NCBI GenBank assembly: GCA_947475065.1
Contig: CANJLB010000001.1
Coordinates: 62,001-126,000, forward strand
DNA: 64,000 nucleotides
Source: Opitutia bacterium
GTDB lineage: Bacteria; Verrucomicrobiota; Verrucomicrobiia; Opitutales; Opitutaceae
Direction of reading: 5' to 3'
Below, in pieces: positions 41,240 to 50,587 of this stretch (positions within the stretch are counted from its first letter, which is position 1; every line of letters begins with the position of its first letter). Made by a program: the position numbers and the translations under genes. The notes below the pieces were generated by a model. That model did no database searches. It had not been told where the DNA came from and worked only from the letters and a program-made list of their open reading frames with translations.

Positions 41240-43639
41240 ATGAAAACATCCTTCCGCCTCCTGTTTTCGTCCCGGCGCCGTGCCTCGGCGCTCGTTAGTG
41301 TCATGATTTTCAGCACGACAGTTCTCCTGCTCGTGGGCTCGGTTCTCCGCTGGTCCGTCAATGCGCGCCGCCTCACTTACCGCGAGGCCAGCTGGCTCGA
41401 GGCGCGCAACGCCGCCGAGGCCGTGAGCGAATACGGCTGTTTTCAGGTCGCCCAGGCGTTTAACACCAGCATGAATCCGTCCTTCGGTTCGGGCGGCACG
41501 ACCAGCATCTCTTTCACCACCACCGTCGCCTCCACCTTTTTTGCGAACAGCCATGTGGACACCAGCAGCATAGAGCTCAAGGCCGGTTCCGTCACCCAGG
41601 TTCCCAGCGGACGGCTCTATTTCGTTGACCCCAGCGACCCCAACAACCGCTTCGATCCGCTGGTGAGCCGCTACGTCTATCGCCGTGACGTCACCGTGCT
41701 GGCCAAGGCCTCGGTCACGCCGGCGAGCGGCATCGGTGGCTCCGTCACCGCCTACATCAGCCAAAAAGTTTCCGTACGCGGCGCCCCGCTCTTCGCCTAC
41801 GCCATTTTTTACAGCGGCAACGACCTCGAGGTGAATCCTCAGCCCCAAATGGACATTTACGGCCCGGTCCACGTCAACGGGCAGCTTTTCATCGGTCCGG
41901 TCGGCACGGCGTCCCTTTCGTTCCACGGCCCCGTCACCGCTGCGGGCAACGTCTTCCATGCCTGGCGCGGCACCACCGCCGTTGCGCAGGAAAGCAGCAC
42001 CATGAACGCGACCACTGCGGTCAATTTCTCCGTGGATGTTGCTGGAAACTCAGTCGTCTCCATGCGCAACGCCAGCGGGGTCTGGCAGGACAGCACCATG
42101 GGGGCCGACTCAAGCACCAACGGCATCGCCAGCCTGCTGCCGCTCGTCACCGCCACTAGGAGCGCCAGCTTTAGCGCCACGGCCTCCTCGCTTTGGAAGG
42201 GCAATCTCCAGACTGCCGCCATGGGCATCCAGTCCTACAATCCCATGGGCTACAGCGAAGTCGTCGGCACGAGCGGCGGCGTGGACATTCTGGCCACGGA
42301 CGATCTGGCCGACGACGGTGCCAAGGTGGGCACCGGGAGCGGCTATGGCCACGGCTTTGGCCCGCATGCGCTCATTGAGCAGCCGCTCACCATCCCGTCC
42401 AGCGACACCTACTCCAGCGCCAAGTCCGCCATCGAAGAGCAAAAGTTCTCCCGCAAGGCGGGCCTCTACCTTGATGTCACCGTCACCGCCACCAACACGG
42501 CCACGCTCAAGCTCTACGGCGACCCCCACTCCACCACTTCGGGCACCCCTGTCGCCAACATCGGGCCCAACGGCGGCATCCTGCTCGGCACCGTGCCGTC
42601 CAGCATGGTCCAGTTTATCCCCTATACGGCCTCCGGCTCCGGCACCAGCACCACCGTCAGCAAAGGTCTTTACGACCAGCATCAGGACAAGGCCGTCAAC
42701 TTGGTGCAAATTGACATGGGCGTGCTTCGGGCCGCCCTCACCAACATGACCAGCGCCGCCGCCTCTGTCTCCGGCACCACCATTGTCACCACCACCGGGG
42801 CCAAATGGGGCAGCGGCACCAGCGCCGGCTACGACACCTATACCACGACTTCCTCGGGCTGGAATGGCGGCCTTTTCGTCGGGGTCACCACCTCCAGTTC
42901 CAACCACACCGCCGTCCTCCTCGCCAACGGCACCGTCGCGAGCGGCAGCAGTCTCGTGCCGACCGGGGCCAGCGCTCCAAATGGCGTCACCGGCCTCACC
43001 ATCGCCACCAACTCTCCGGTCTATGTCCTGGGCAGCTACAATGCCGACGGCACCATCAATGCCGCCGGCACGGCCACCACCTCCGCCCAGTTTCCCGACG
43101 ACGGCCACACCGGTGCCGTCGGCAACGCCAGCGCCCAGACCCCAGCGGCGATCGCGGCCGACGCCATCACCATCCTTTCGGCCAATTATTTTGGCACCGC
43201 TGCCACCACCAAACTCGCTCCCACCGCCGGCCAGACCAGCGGCTCCGCCTTCAACAGTTTCAAGACTCTCAATCCTGCGGCCAGCGCCAGCGTGGAGGTC
43301 GCCGCCGCCTTTATTTCGGGCACCAACACCACCACGCCTGACGCTACCGGCACCCAGGAATACAGCGGCGGCGTCCATAACATGCCGCGTTTCCTCGAAA
43401 ATTGGAGCAGCAAAACCGTGGCCATCCGCGGCTCGCTCGTCTCCATGTATAACACCCGCATTGCCACCGGCCTCTGGGGCGCAGACTATTACACCCCGCC
43501 CACCCGCCTCTGGGGCTTTGACCAGATTTTCGCCAATGGCAATTTCCCCCCCATCTGCCCGCAGGTCATTTCCTACCGGCGCGTGGACTTCACCTATCTC
43601 AAGCCCGCCGAATACAGCGCCGCAGTCAGCGGTCTCTGA
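41240..43639 (+). CDS. Very large PilX-like pilus-associated protein
   Basis: 799 residues, far longer than typical PilX (~200). The N-terminus 'SSRRRASALVSVMIFSTTVL' and 'LLVGSVLRWSVNARRL' is a PilX_N-like basic segment plus membrane helix lacking a G|FTLIE site. Then 'SWLEARNAAEAVSEYGCFQV' matches the arrangement of PilX proteins. The rest is a long Ser/Thr/Gly/Ala-rich beta region with few Cys and Trp, ending 'PQVISYRRVDFTYLKPAEYS'. It probably sits at the tip of the pseudopilus as an adhesin or cargo (inference). As third gene of the operon it likely forms a complex with the two preceding pseudopilins. Confidence 0.7.
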   Translation: MKTSFRLLFSSRRRASALVSVMIFSTTVLLLVGSVLRWSVNARRLTYREASWLEARNAAEAVSEYGCFQVAQAFNTSMNPSFGSGGTTSISFTTTVASTFFANSHVDTSSIELKAGSVTQVPSGRLYFVDPSDPNNRFDPLVSRYVYRRDVTVLAKASVTPASGIGGSVTAYISQKVSVRGAPLFAYAIFYSGNDLEVNPQPQMDIYGPVHVNGQLFIGPVGTASLSFHGPVTAAGNVFHAWRGTTAVAQESSTMNATTAVNFSVDVAGNSVVSMRNASGVWQDSTMGADSSTNGIASLLPLVTATRSASFSATASSLWKGNLQTAAMGIQSYNPMGYSEVVGTSGGVDILATDDLADDGAKVGTGSGYGHGFGPHALIEQPLTIPSSDTYSSAKSAIEEQKFSRKAGLYLDVTVTATNTATLKLYGDPHSTTSGTPVANIGPNGGILLGTVPSSMVQFIPYTASGSGTSTTVSKGLYDQHQDKAVNLVQIDMGVLRAALTNMTSAAASVSGTTIVTTTGAKWGSGTSAGYDTYTTTSSGWNGGLFVGVTTSSSNHTAVLLANGTVASGSSLVPTGASAPNGVTGLTIATNSPVYVLGSYNADGTINAAGTATTSAQFPDDGHTGAVGNASAQTPAAIAADAITILSANYFGTAATTKLAPTAGQTSGSAFNSFKTLNPAASASVEVAAAFISGTNTTTPDATGTQEYSGGVHNMPRFLENWSSKTVAIRGSLVSMYNTRIATGLWGADYYTPPTRLWGFDQIFANGNFPPICPQVISYRRVDFTYLKPAEYSAAVSGL

Positions 43640-43693
43640 TCGGGATGCACCCACGGCAGCGGACGCCGCTTGTCCTCAAGGCCACCGGGAGAC

Positions 43694-44320
43694 TCACTTC
43701 CGCCCGCGCAGCCACTCCGCCAGGCCCGCCCAAGCCCGTGCCCGGTGGCTGAAGCCGTTTTTCTCGGCCGCGCCCATCTCGGCAAATGTCCGCGTCCCGC
43801 CCTCCGGTATAAAAAGCGGATCGTAGCCAAAGCCCGCCCCGCCCCGGGCCTCGCGCGTCAGCCGGCCCTCGCAAAATCCCTCAAACAGATGATCCTCCCC
43901 GTTTCGCCCGGCTAGAGCCAGCACACAGTAAAAACGCGCCGTGCGTTTTTCGTCGGGCACACCGTGCAACGCCGCCAGGAGTTTCGCCAGATTGGCCGCG
44001 TCGGTCGCTCCGGTCCCGGCATAGTTCGCCGACTCCACACCCGGCGCACCGGCCAGCGCGTCCACCTCCAGCCCGCTGTCATCTGCCAGCACCCACGCGT
44101 CCGCGTGGCCCGGGCCAGTTGACCGTGCGGCGAGCACGGCGCAAAGTGCCCGCGTTTTTTTCCGGGCATTGCCGGCAAAGGTCCCCGTGTCCTCCGCCAC
44201 AGCCGGCATCCCGCCGGCCGCCCGCGCCGACACAATTTCCACGCCCAGCCCGTCGCGCGCCGCCAGCGAGGCCAGCTCCGCCGCCTTGTGCGCGTTATTT
44301 GAGGCTAAATACAGTTTCAT
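43694..44320 (-). CDS. rdgB: Non-canonical purine NTP pyrophosphatase (RdgB/HAM1)
   Basis: 208 residues. It removes dITP/XTP from nucleotide pools. Family motifs are 'KLYLASNNAHKAAELASLAA' at the N-terminus (SNN-x-x-K), 'EDTGTFAGNARKKTRAL', 'WVLADDSGLEVDALAGAPGV', 'SANYAG', 'FYCVLALAGR', 'GFGYDPLFIPEGGTRTFAEM' and 'NGFSHRARAWAGLAEWL'. ATG 44320 lies inside the end of ribD (26-base overlap), so the two are cotranscribed. Confidence 0.95.
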   Translation of the reverse strand: MKLYLASNNAHKAAELASLAARDGLGVEIVSARAAGGMPAVAEDTGTFAGNARKKTRALCAVLAARSTGPGHADAWVLADDSGLEVDALAGAPGVESANYAGTGATDAANLAKLLAALHGVPDEKRTARFYCVLALAGRNGEDHLFEGFCEGRLTREARGGAGFGYDPLFIPEGGTRTFAEMGAAEKNGFSHRARAWAGLAEWLRGRK

Positions 44321-45458
44321 CGAGCAGCAGTTTTCCCGGATAGGCCACGCGCCCGCGCATCAGCGCGTCGTCGCCAAAGAACTCGTGCCGCACGTCCGCC
44401 AGCCGCACCGCCTGGTCGGGCCGCTCCGGGCGCAGGCCGCTGAAGATGCTCTTGGCCCGGTCGTCCGCCAGCAGCACCGGCGCACGATAGGCAAACAGAT
44501 AGTCGAGCTGCCGCGCCCGCACCAGTTCGCTCACGAGCTGCGCCCCGCCCTCGAAATACACGCCGCTGATTTTCTCCTCGGTGCATTTCCGGCGAAACGC
44601 ATCGAACGGCACGCGCTGCGATGCCGACTCGATGCACCAGACCTTGATGCCCTGCTCACGCAGCTTCCGCACGTAGCCCAGCCCGCCGTGCGGCGTGGTC
44701 ACGACGATCGTGCGCTCGCGAAACTCGTCGGTGAACACGCGCGCCATGTTCTTGTCCACGACCGTCCGCAGCAGCCCGTCGAAGACAAACCGCCACGGGC
44801 AGCTCTCCGGCCCGCCGGCCGGCCGTGCCGTCAGGCGCGGATTGTCCTTCAGCACCGTCCGTGCGCCCACGGCGATGGCCGGAAACAACCGCCGCCACCG
44901 ATGCACGTCCGCCCGCGCCGCCTCGCCGGTGATCCACTGCGATTCGCCGGTGCGACAGGCGATCTTGCCGTCAAGCGACACCGCCGCCTTCGCGGCCAGC
45001 AGCGGCCCGCCCGTCGTGATCCAGTGATTGAAAATCAGGTTCAAATCCGCGCACTCGCGCTCCAGCACCCCGCCCACCACTTCGACGCCCGCCGCGCGCA
45101 GCACCGCCAGGCCCCGCCCGGCGTGCACAGGGTTCGGATCGGTCGCGCCCGTCACCACGCGCCGGATGCCCGCCGCGAGCATCGCCTCCGTGCAGGCCCC
45201 CGTGCGCCCCTCCGTCGAGCACGGCTCCAGCGTCACATAAAGCGTCGCTCCCTCGCGCGGCGCACGCCCCAGCGCGGCCAGCGCCGCCTTCTCCGCGTGG
45301 GCGCCGCCGTCCTGCGCGTGCCAGCCCTCGGCGACGACGCGCCCGTCCTCGACGACGAGTGCGCCGACCATCGGGTTGGGATGGGTGTCGCCCCAGCCGC
45401 GCCGCGCCAGCTCCAGCGCGTGCCGCATGAATGTTTCGTGCTGTTCCCGGTTGGTCAT
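44295..45458 (-). CDS. ribD: Bifunctional riboflavin deaminase-reductase
   Basis: 387 residues. The N-terminal deaminase domain has 'ETFMRHALELARRGWGDTHP', 'NPMVGALVVEDGRVVAEGWH', zinc motif 'GGAHAEKAALAAL' and 'YVTLEPCSTEGRTGACTEAM' (the second Cys pair). The C-terminal reductase (from ~150) has 'GPLLAAKAAVSLDGKIACRT', 'WITGEAARADVHRWR', 'AIAVGARTVLKDNPRLTAR' and 'GVYFEGGAQLVSELVRARQL'. It performs the second and third steps of riboflavin synthesis. The other rib genes are absent here; rdgB overlaps its 3' end. Confidence 0.95.
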   Translation of the reverse strand: MTNREQHETFMRHALELARRGWGDTHPNPMVGALVVEDGRVVAEGWHAQDGGAHAEKAALAALGRAPREGATLYVTLEPCSTEGRTGACTEAMLAAGIRRVVTGATDPNPVHAGRGLAVLRAAGVEVVGGVLERECADLNLIFNHWITTGGPLLAAKAAVSLDGKIACRTGESQWITGEAARADVHRWRRLFPAIAVGARTVLKDNPRLTARPAGGPESCPWRFVFDGLLRTVVDKNMARVFTDEFRERTIVVTTPHGGLGYVRKLREQGIKVWCIESASQRVPFDAFRRKCTEEKISGVYFEGGAQLVSELVRARQLDYLFAYRAPVLLADDRAKSIFSGLRPERPDQAVRLADVRHEFFGDDALMRGRVAYPGKLLLDETVFSLK

Positions 45459-45512
45459 GTCGGTCGAGAAAATTAAATGCCCGGGCGTAAGGCCAGGGCG
45501 ATGGATTGAACC

Positions 45513-46178
45513 TCACACGCGCACATGCGGATTGCCCTCCTTTTCCGCGCCAACCGTCGTCGCCGGCCCATGGCCGGGAAAAACGGCCGTGCCGTCGGGC
45601 AGCGTGTAGATTTGCCCGCGGATGGATTTCTCCAGCACCGCAAAGTTCCCTCCCGGCAAATCCGTGCGGCCGATGCTGCCCTTAAACAGCGCGTCGCCCA
45701 CAAAGGCCACGCCTCCTGCGAGCTGGCCCGGCAAAGCCTTGGCCACACCCGGAAAATAAAACAGGATGCTGCCCGGACAATGTCCCGGCACATGCCGCAC
45801 CTCCGCCGTCAGGCCGAGCGCCTCGAGCCGGTCCCCCTGCCCGACCCAACGGTTCACTTTGACCGGCTCCAGACCGAGATCCTCGCCCATGAACCGCTTC
45901 ATCACCTCCGGTGTCTCAATCAGCACCCGATCGTCCGGGTGCGCGCTCACCCGTGCGCCGGACTCTCGCACGACCTCCGCCCCTCCCTGCATGTGATCCC
46001 AATGGCCGTGGGTGAGCCACAGTTCCCCGAGGCGGCATTTCTCCTCGCGCAAAATCGCCGCCACCTCCATCCACACCCCGGCAGGCGCGTCAATCAGCAC
46101 CGCTTCGCCCCTTTCCGGCGCTGTGAGCAGGTAGGCGTTGGTCTGGATCGGCCCGGCCGGCAGGACATGCAGTTTCAC
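45513..46178 (-). CDS. MBL-fold metallo-hydrolase, glyoxalase II-like
   Basis: 221 residues from GTG 46178, chosen because it gives the standard front 'KLHVLPAGPIQTNAYLLTAP'; the frame continues to 46235. Zinc ligands are complete: 'LWLTHGHWDHMQGG' (HxHxDH), 'VRHVPGHCPGSILFYFP' (His), 'GDALFKGSIGRTDLPGG' (bridging Asp) and 'VFPGHGPATTVGAEKEGNPH' (last His). This pattern matches the YcbL/GloB-like group acting on thioesters such as S-lactoylglutathione analogues, but the actual substrate is unknown. It is located between lpd and ribD with no sign of functional coupling. Confidence 0.88.
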   Translation of the reverse strand: MKLHVLPAGPIQTNAYLLTAPERGEAVLIDAPAGVWMEVAAILREEKCRLGELWLTHGHWDHMQGGAEVVRESGARVSAHPDDRVLIETPEVMKRFMGEDLGLEPVKVNRWVGQGDRLEALGLTAEVRHVPGHCPGSILFYFPGVAKALPGQLAGGVAFVGDALFKGSIGRTDLPGGNFAVLEKSIRGQIYTLPDGTAVFPGHGPATTVGAEKEGNPHVRV

Positions 46179-46299
46179 GCCGCCAATCCATGGGCTTTTT
46201 CCACCCGCGCAACAGTTATCGCACCCTGCCGCCACCCACGAGGTCGTCGCGGTGGATGTTCCGGCCGCGTGCGGCGTGACACACCTTGCAGATCTCCCC

Positions 46300-47697
46300 T
46301 CAGATATGAATCGCCTCTCCGAGGGAAGCGGCGGCGGCCTCCATCACCGCCTCGCTCAGGGTCGGGTGCGCGTGGATGGTCTGGTGGATTTCTTCCACCC
46401 CAGCCTCCAGCTCAATTGCCAGCCCATACTCGGCGATCAGCTCGGTCGCCTCGCTGCCAATGATGTGCGCGCCGTAAATTTCGCCCGTCTTCACGTCGCT
46501 GAGCACCTTCACGAAGCCCTCGCTCTCCGCTGACGCCACGGCTTTGCCCGAGGCGGTGAAAGGAAACTTGCCCACCCGGTAGTCCAGTTTCTTTTCCTTC
46601 GCGGCTTGCTCGGTTAGGCCGATGCTGGCCACCTGCGGCTGACAGTACGTGCAGCCGGGGAAATTTTTCACCCGCCGCGGCGTGCAGTGGCCAAACATCC
46701 CGTTGACAGCGTTGATCGCTTCGAACGTCGCCACGTGGGCCAGCCACGGCGGGCCGATGATGTCGCCCGCACCGTAGATGCCCCGCAGGGTCGTCTGGTA
46801 GTCATCACCCACCTTGAGATAGCCACGGTCGAGCTCCGGCTTGAGATTGGGTGCGAGCACCCCTTCGAGATTGGCCACGACGCCGATGGCCGAAAGCAGC
46901 AGTTCGGCCTCGACCTCGGTCTTTTGGTCCCCGGCGACGAGGTCAACCTTCACCGCGTCCTTGCCGACGCGGATGTTCTCGCACTTCGTGCCGAGGTGGA
47001 TGGCGATCCCCTGCTTCTCAAACGCCCGGTGAAGCGTCTTCGACACCTCGCCGTCCTCGACCGGCAGCACCTGCGGCAGCATTTCGACCAGGGTGACCTT
47101 GGCACCAAACGCGTTGTAAAAGTAGGCAAACTCCACGCCGATCGCGCCCGCGCCGACAATGATGACCGACTTGGGCAGCGTTTTCGCCGCCAGCGCCTCG
47201 CGCGAGGTCATCACGCGCACGCCGTCCACCTCGACGCCGGGGATGCGGCGCATCTTGCAGCCGGTGGCGATGAGGATGTTTTTCGTCCGGAGAAACTTCC
47301 CCTTGTGCTCGCCCCCAGTGATCGTGACCATGCCGGTGCCGCTCACCTGCCCGGCCCCAACAAAGTAATCCACCTTGTTTTTCTTGAAGAGAAACTCGAT
47401 GCCCTTGGCCATCTGGCCGGCCACATTGCGCGAGCGCTCCATGACTTTGGCGAAGTCGAAGCCCACGCCGGTCACGCTCAGGCCGAAGGTCTCGGCCTTT
47501 TTGAATTTCTGGTAGAGCTCCGCGCTCTTCAGCAGCGCCTTGGTGGGGATACAGCCCCAGTTAAGGCAGGTGCCGCCCGCGCGCTCCAGCTCGACGCACG
47601 CGACTTTTTTGCCGAGCTGCCCGGCGCGAATCGCCCCGGCGTAGCCCGCCGGCCCGCCGCCGATGACAATAAGATCGTATTCCGTAGTTTCAGCCAT
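46300..47697 (-). CDS. lpdA: Dihydrolipoyl dehydrogenase
   Basis: 465 residues, the flavoprotein E3 of 2-oxoacid dehydrogenase or glycine cleavage complexes. FAD motif 'DLIVIGGGPAGYAGAIRAGQ'; redox disulfide 'GGTCLNWGCIPTKALLKSAE'; NAD motif 'SVIIVGAGAIGVEFAYFYNA'; 'IYGAGDIIGPPWLAHVA'; and the C-terminal dimer motif 'AHPTLSEAVMEAAAASLGEA' with catalytic His preceding Pro. E1/E2 genes are not in the window, so this copy may be shared by several complexes. Confidence 0.95.
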   Translation of the reverse strand: MAETTEYDLIVIGGGPAGYAGAIRAGQLGKKVACVELERAGGTCLNWGCIPTKALLKSAELYQKFKKAETFGLSVTGVGFDFAKVMERSRNVAGQMAKGIEFLFKKNKVDYFVGAGQVSGTGMVTITGGEHKGKFLRTKNILIATGCKMRRIPGVEVDGVRVMTSREALAAKTLPKSVIIVGAGAIGVEFAYFYNAFGAKVTLVEMLPQVLPVEDGEVSKTLHRAFEKQGIAIHLGTKCENIRVGKDAVKVDLVAGDQKTEVEAELLLSAIGVVANLEGVLAPNLKPELDRGYLKVGDDYQTTLRGIYGAGDIIGPPWLAHVATFEAINAVNGMFGHCTPRRVKNFPGCTYCQPQVASIGLTEQAAKEKKLDYRVGKFPFTASGKAVASAESEGFVKVLSDVKTGEIYGAHIIGSEATELIAEYGLAIELEAGVEEIHQTIHAHPTLSEAVMEAAAASLGEAIHI

Positions 47698-47732
47698 GCA
47701 GCCAGCGTTTGTTTCTGGCGCGCGCCGTCAAA

Positions 47733-48161
47733 TTAAATGTCAATCACGTCGCCGCTGCCTGCCGGCGGGGCCGGTGGGCCACGCCTTGGCGGAGGCCCGC
47801 GAAACAGCGCGTTCGCCACCATATTTGTTATGCTCACAATCAGCGCACCCCACAGCGCCGGCCAGAATCCCGCCACATGGAATCCCTTCACCATTCCGCT
47901 GCCGACCCAGAGGAACAACATGGCATTGATCACCAGCACACCCAACCCCATCGTCAGCAGGATGAATGGCAGGGTGAACAGCAGCAACAGCGGCCGGAGC
48001 AGCGCGTTGAGCAGGCTCAGCAGCAGCACGACCTTGACCAGCGTCGTGCCATCATCGCAACGGATCCCGTCCACCAGGTTCGTCGCCAGCATCACGCCCA
48101 GCGCCAGCATGGCCCAGCGCCACAGCAGGTCCTGAAGGGAAAGCTTTGATTTAGACGCCAT
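47733..48161 (-). CDS. YvlD-like membrane protein (phage-holin-like family 4)
   Basis: 142 residues from ATG 48161 with four hydrophobic segments. 'WAMLALGVMLATNLVDGIRC', 'LVKVVLLLSLLNALLRPLLL', 'LFTLPFILLTMGLGVLVINA' and 'GFWPALWGALIVSITNMVAN' follow the consensus of the YvlD/'phage holin family' proteins, which in spite of the name are ordinary chromosomal membrane proteins of unknown function. The Pro/Gly-rich C-terminal tail is cytoplasmic. Divergent from the glycosyltransferase gene by ~50 bases. Confidence 0.82.
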   Translation of the reverse strand: MASKSKLSLQDLLWRWAMLALGVMLATNLVDGIRCDDGTTLVKVVLLLSLLNALLRPLLLLFTLPFILLTMGLGVLVINAMLFLWVGSGMVKGFHVAGFWPALWGALIVSITNMVANALFRGPPPRRGPPAPPAGSGDVIDI

Positions 48162-48211
48162 TGAGATGATATCCTTAGCCGCCAACCTCCATCGCCCTTC
48201 GCCGCCCGGCA

Positions 48212-49354
48212 ATGAAAATCCTCGTCGTCCAAGACCACCTCCGCAACGGGGGCACCGAACGGCAGGCCGTCCTGCTCGCCACCGCCTTCGCCACTGCGGG
48301 CCATGCGACGACCCTCCTCACTTTCCGCCCGGGTGGCGCGCTGGCCAGCATGGTCCCATCTATCGTCGCCCGCCACACGCTCCAGCCCTTTAATACGCGC
48401 CTAGACTGGTTCGCACCCGGTCTGGCCCGCTTCGCCTCGCGCCTCACGCCCGACGTGATCCTCTGCATGGGTCGCATGGCCAACTGCCGTGCCGGGGGGC
48501 TGCAACAAAAGCTGCCGGGCGCCGCCGTCATCGCCACGATGCGCACCGGGAAAAAACTCCCACACCTCTACCGCCGCTCGCTCCATCTCGCCCGCCACGT
48601 CGTGGCCAACAGCGCCGACGCCGCCCACCTCCTCGCAAACGGCTACGCCGTGCCATCGGCAAAAATCTCGGTTATCCACAATGCCCTCGTCTTCCCGCCC
48701 GCCCACTCCGACGACCCGTCCGCCCCAGCTCCAGCGTCGGCGGAATCCCGGGCGAAGCCGGAGCTGCGCTCCGAAACTCTCCGAGATTCGCTCCGCGCCG
48801 CCCACCACGCCGCACCCGCGACCGCCGTGCTCCTTTGCGTCGCCATGTTCCGCCCCGAGAAAAACCAACGCGCCCTCATCCATCTCGCCGCCCGCCTCCC
48901 ACGCGACACCGACTGGCAGCTCTGGTTTGCCGGCGAAGGTGAAACCCGGGCCAACTGCGCCGCCCTCACTCAACAGCTCGGTCTCACCGCCAGGATACAA
49001 TATCTCGGCTTCCAGGCCAACCCCTCTCCACTCTACTCCGCCGCCGACATCGCCGTGCTCACCTCACAATCTGAGTCGCTGCCCAACTTTCTCATCGAGG
49101 CGCAGGCGCACGGCCTGCCCGCTGTCGCCGACGATGTCGGCGGCGTGCGCGAATGTTTCCTCCCAGGAGAGACCGGCTGGGCCGTCCCGCCCGGCGACAC
49201 CGGGGCCTTTCTGGCCGCACTCACGCCGCTCCTCACCAACGCCGCCCGCCGTGCCTCCCTCGCGCCCGCCGCCCGCGCCTTCGCCCGTGAGTCCTTCTCT
49301 CCGGCACGGCAGGCCACCGCCTACCTTGAGCTCTTCGCCCACCTGTGTGCCTGA
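48212..49354 (+). CDS. Family 4 glycosyltransferase
   Basis: 380 residues, GT-B fold. The N-terminal domain opens 'MKILVVQDHLRNGGTERQAV' (glycine-rich acceptor loop). Between domains, residues ~165-195 are a Pro/Ala/Ser/Arg insertion with repeat-like DNA. The donor domain has 'VAMFRPEKNQRALIHLAARL', 'WQLWFAGEGETRANCAALTQ', 'IQYLGFQANPSPLYSAADIA', the E-x7-E motif 'SESLPNFLIEAQAHGLPAVA' and 'GGVRECFLPGETGWAVPPGD'. It probably adds a sugar to an envelope glycan or lipid from a nucleotide-sugar; acceptor unknown. No other glycan genes adjoin. Confidence 0.88.
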   Translation: MKILVVQDHLRNGGTERQAVLLATAFATAGHATTLLTFRPGGALASMVPSIVARHTLQPFNTRLDWFAPGLARFASRLTPDVILCMGRMANCRAGGLQQKLPGAAVIATMRTGKKLPHLYRRSLHLARHVVANSADAAHLLANGYAVPSAKISVIHNALVFPPAHSDDPSAPAPASAESRAKPELRSETLRDSLRAAHHAAPATAVLLCVAMFRPEKNQRALIHLAARLPRDTDWQLWFAGEGETRANCAALTQQLGLTARIQYLGFQANPSPLYSAADIAVLTSQSESLPNFLIEAQAHGLPAVADDVGGVRECFLPGETGWAVPPGDTGAFLAALTPLLTNAARRASLAPAARAFARESFSPARQATAYLELFAHLCA

Positions 49355-49408
49355 TTTCTTTTCCACTTCCAGCCTCGTCCTCATCCGCTAAACTCCATCC
49401 CATTCTCC

Positions 49409-50587
49409 GTGGCCCGCGTCGTCCTCGATCAAGTTTCCAAGACCTACCCCGGCACTGCCGGTGCCCGGCCCGCCGTGCGCGGTGTCAGCCTCGTCATTGA
49501 GGACGAGGAGTTCATGGTGCTCGTCGGCCCCTCTGGCTGCGGAAAGTCCACCCTGCTCCGTCTCATCGCCGGCCTTGAGACCAATGATGCCGGCACCGTC
49601 TCCATTGGCGGCCGGATCGTAAACAACGTGCCGCCCAAGGACCGTGATCTCGCGATGGTTTTCCAAAACTACGCGCTTTACCCGCACCTCACGGTCTTCG
49701 ACAACCTCGCCTTCGGCCTCAAGCTGCGCAAGCTGCCCCGCACCGAAATCGAAACCCGCGTCCGCACCGTCGCCGCCCAACTCGGCCTCGAGGGCGTGCT
49801 CGACCGCCTGCCCAAGGCACTTTCCGGCGGCCAGCGCCAGCGCGTGGCCGTCGGCCGCGCCATCGTCCGCCAGCCCAAAGTTTTCCTCTTCGACGAACCG
49901 CTTTCGAACCTCGATGCCAAGCTCCGCGCCGCCACCCGCGCCGAGCTCATCCGCCTCCATCAGCGCCTCCGTGCCACGATGATCTATGTGACCCACGATC
50001 AGGTTGAGGCCATGACGATGGGCGACCGCATCTGCGTGATGCAGGACGGCCAGATCATGCAGGTCGCCGCGCCGCTCGAGCTTTACCACTGCCCCGTCAA
50101 CCTCTTCGTCGCCGGCTTCATCGGCAGCCCCGCGATGAATTTCATCCCCGGCACCGTCGAAAAAAGTCACGAGCGCTTTCAATTCATCGCCACCCCGGCC
50201 GCTCCAGCCCCAGCCAGCCAGCCGGCTTTATTCCCGCTCAGCCTCCCACTGCCTGCCACCCTCGCGGCCCGGGCAACGAGCAAGGTTGGCCAACCCATCA
50301 TTCTCGGCCTCCGTCCCGAACATCTGCACGATACCCGATCCCTAGCCGCGCCAAAGCTGGGCGAAAGCGGGGGCAGCTCCGAAGAAAAACCTGTCATTGA
50401 GACTCAAATCGAGTTCGTCGAGCCCATGGGCGCGGAAACACACCTCCACCTCAGTCACGGCGCGACCACCCTCATCGCCCGTGTCCCGCCTGCCCTCGTC
50501 TACTTTGCCGGGCAAAAATTTCTCGCCGCACCCGCTCTCGATCATGCGCACCTTTTTGACGCAGCTACCGGCGCGACGCTGCGATAG
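49409..50587 (+). CDS. Sugar-type ABC transporter ATP-binding protein (MalK/UgpC family)
   Basis: 392 residues from GTG 49409. Walker A '[20 protein letters not shown]'; Q-loop '[20 protein letters not shown]'; signature '[20 protein letters not shown]'; Walker B '[20 protein letters not shown]'; H-loop '[20 protein letters not shown]'. A C-terminal TOBE/OB region (from ~240) contains '[13 protein letters not shown]' and '[12 protein letters not shown]', as in ATPases shared by several carbohydrate importers. No permease or binding protein is adjacent, consistent with a stand-alone multitask ATPase. Confidence 0.92.
   Translation: MARVVLDQVSKTYPGTAGARPAVRGVSLVIEDEEFMVLVGPSGCGKSTLLRLIAGLETNDAGTVSIGGRIVNNVPPKDRDLAMVFQNYALYPHLTVFDNLAFGLKLRKLPRTEIETRVRTVAAQLGLEGVLDRLPKALSGGQRQRVAVGRAIVRQPKVFLFDEPLSNLDAKLRAATRAELIRLHQRLRATMIYVTHDQVEAMTMGDRICVMQDGQIMQVAAPLELYHCPVNLFVAGFIGSPAMNFIPGTVEKSHERFQFIATPAAPAPASQPALFPLSLPLPATLAARATSKVGQPIILGLRPEHLHDTRSLAAPKLGESGGSSEEKPVIETQIEFVEPMGAETHLHLSHGATTLIARVPPALVYFAGQKFLAAPALDHAHLFDAATGATLR

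Noticed and set aside
42110-43654. 514-residue Gly-rich minus-strand frame opposite the large PilX-like gene
   Set aside because: An antisense shadow produced by Ser/Thr/Ala codons of the real gene; no signal or domain.
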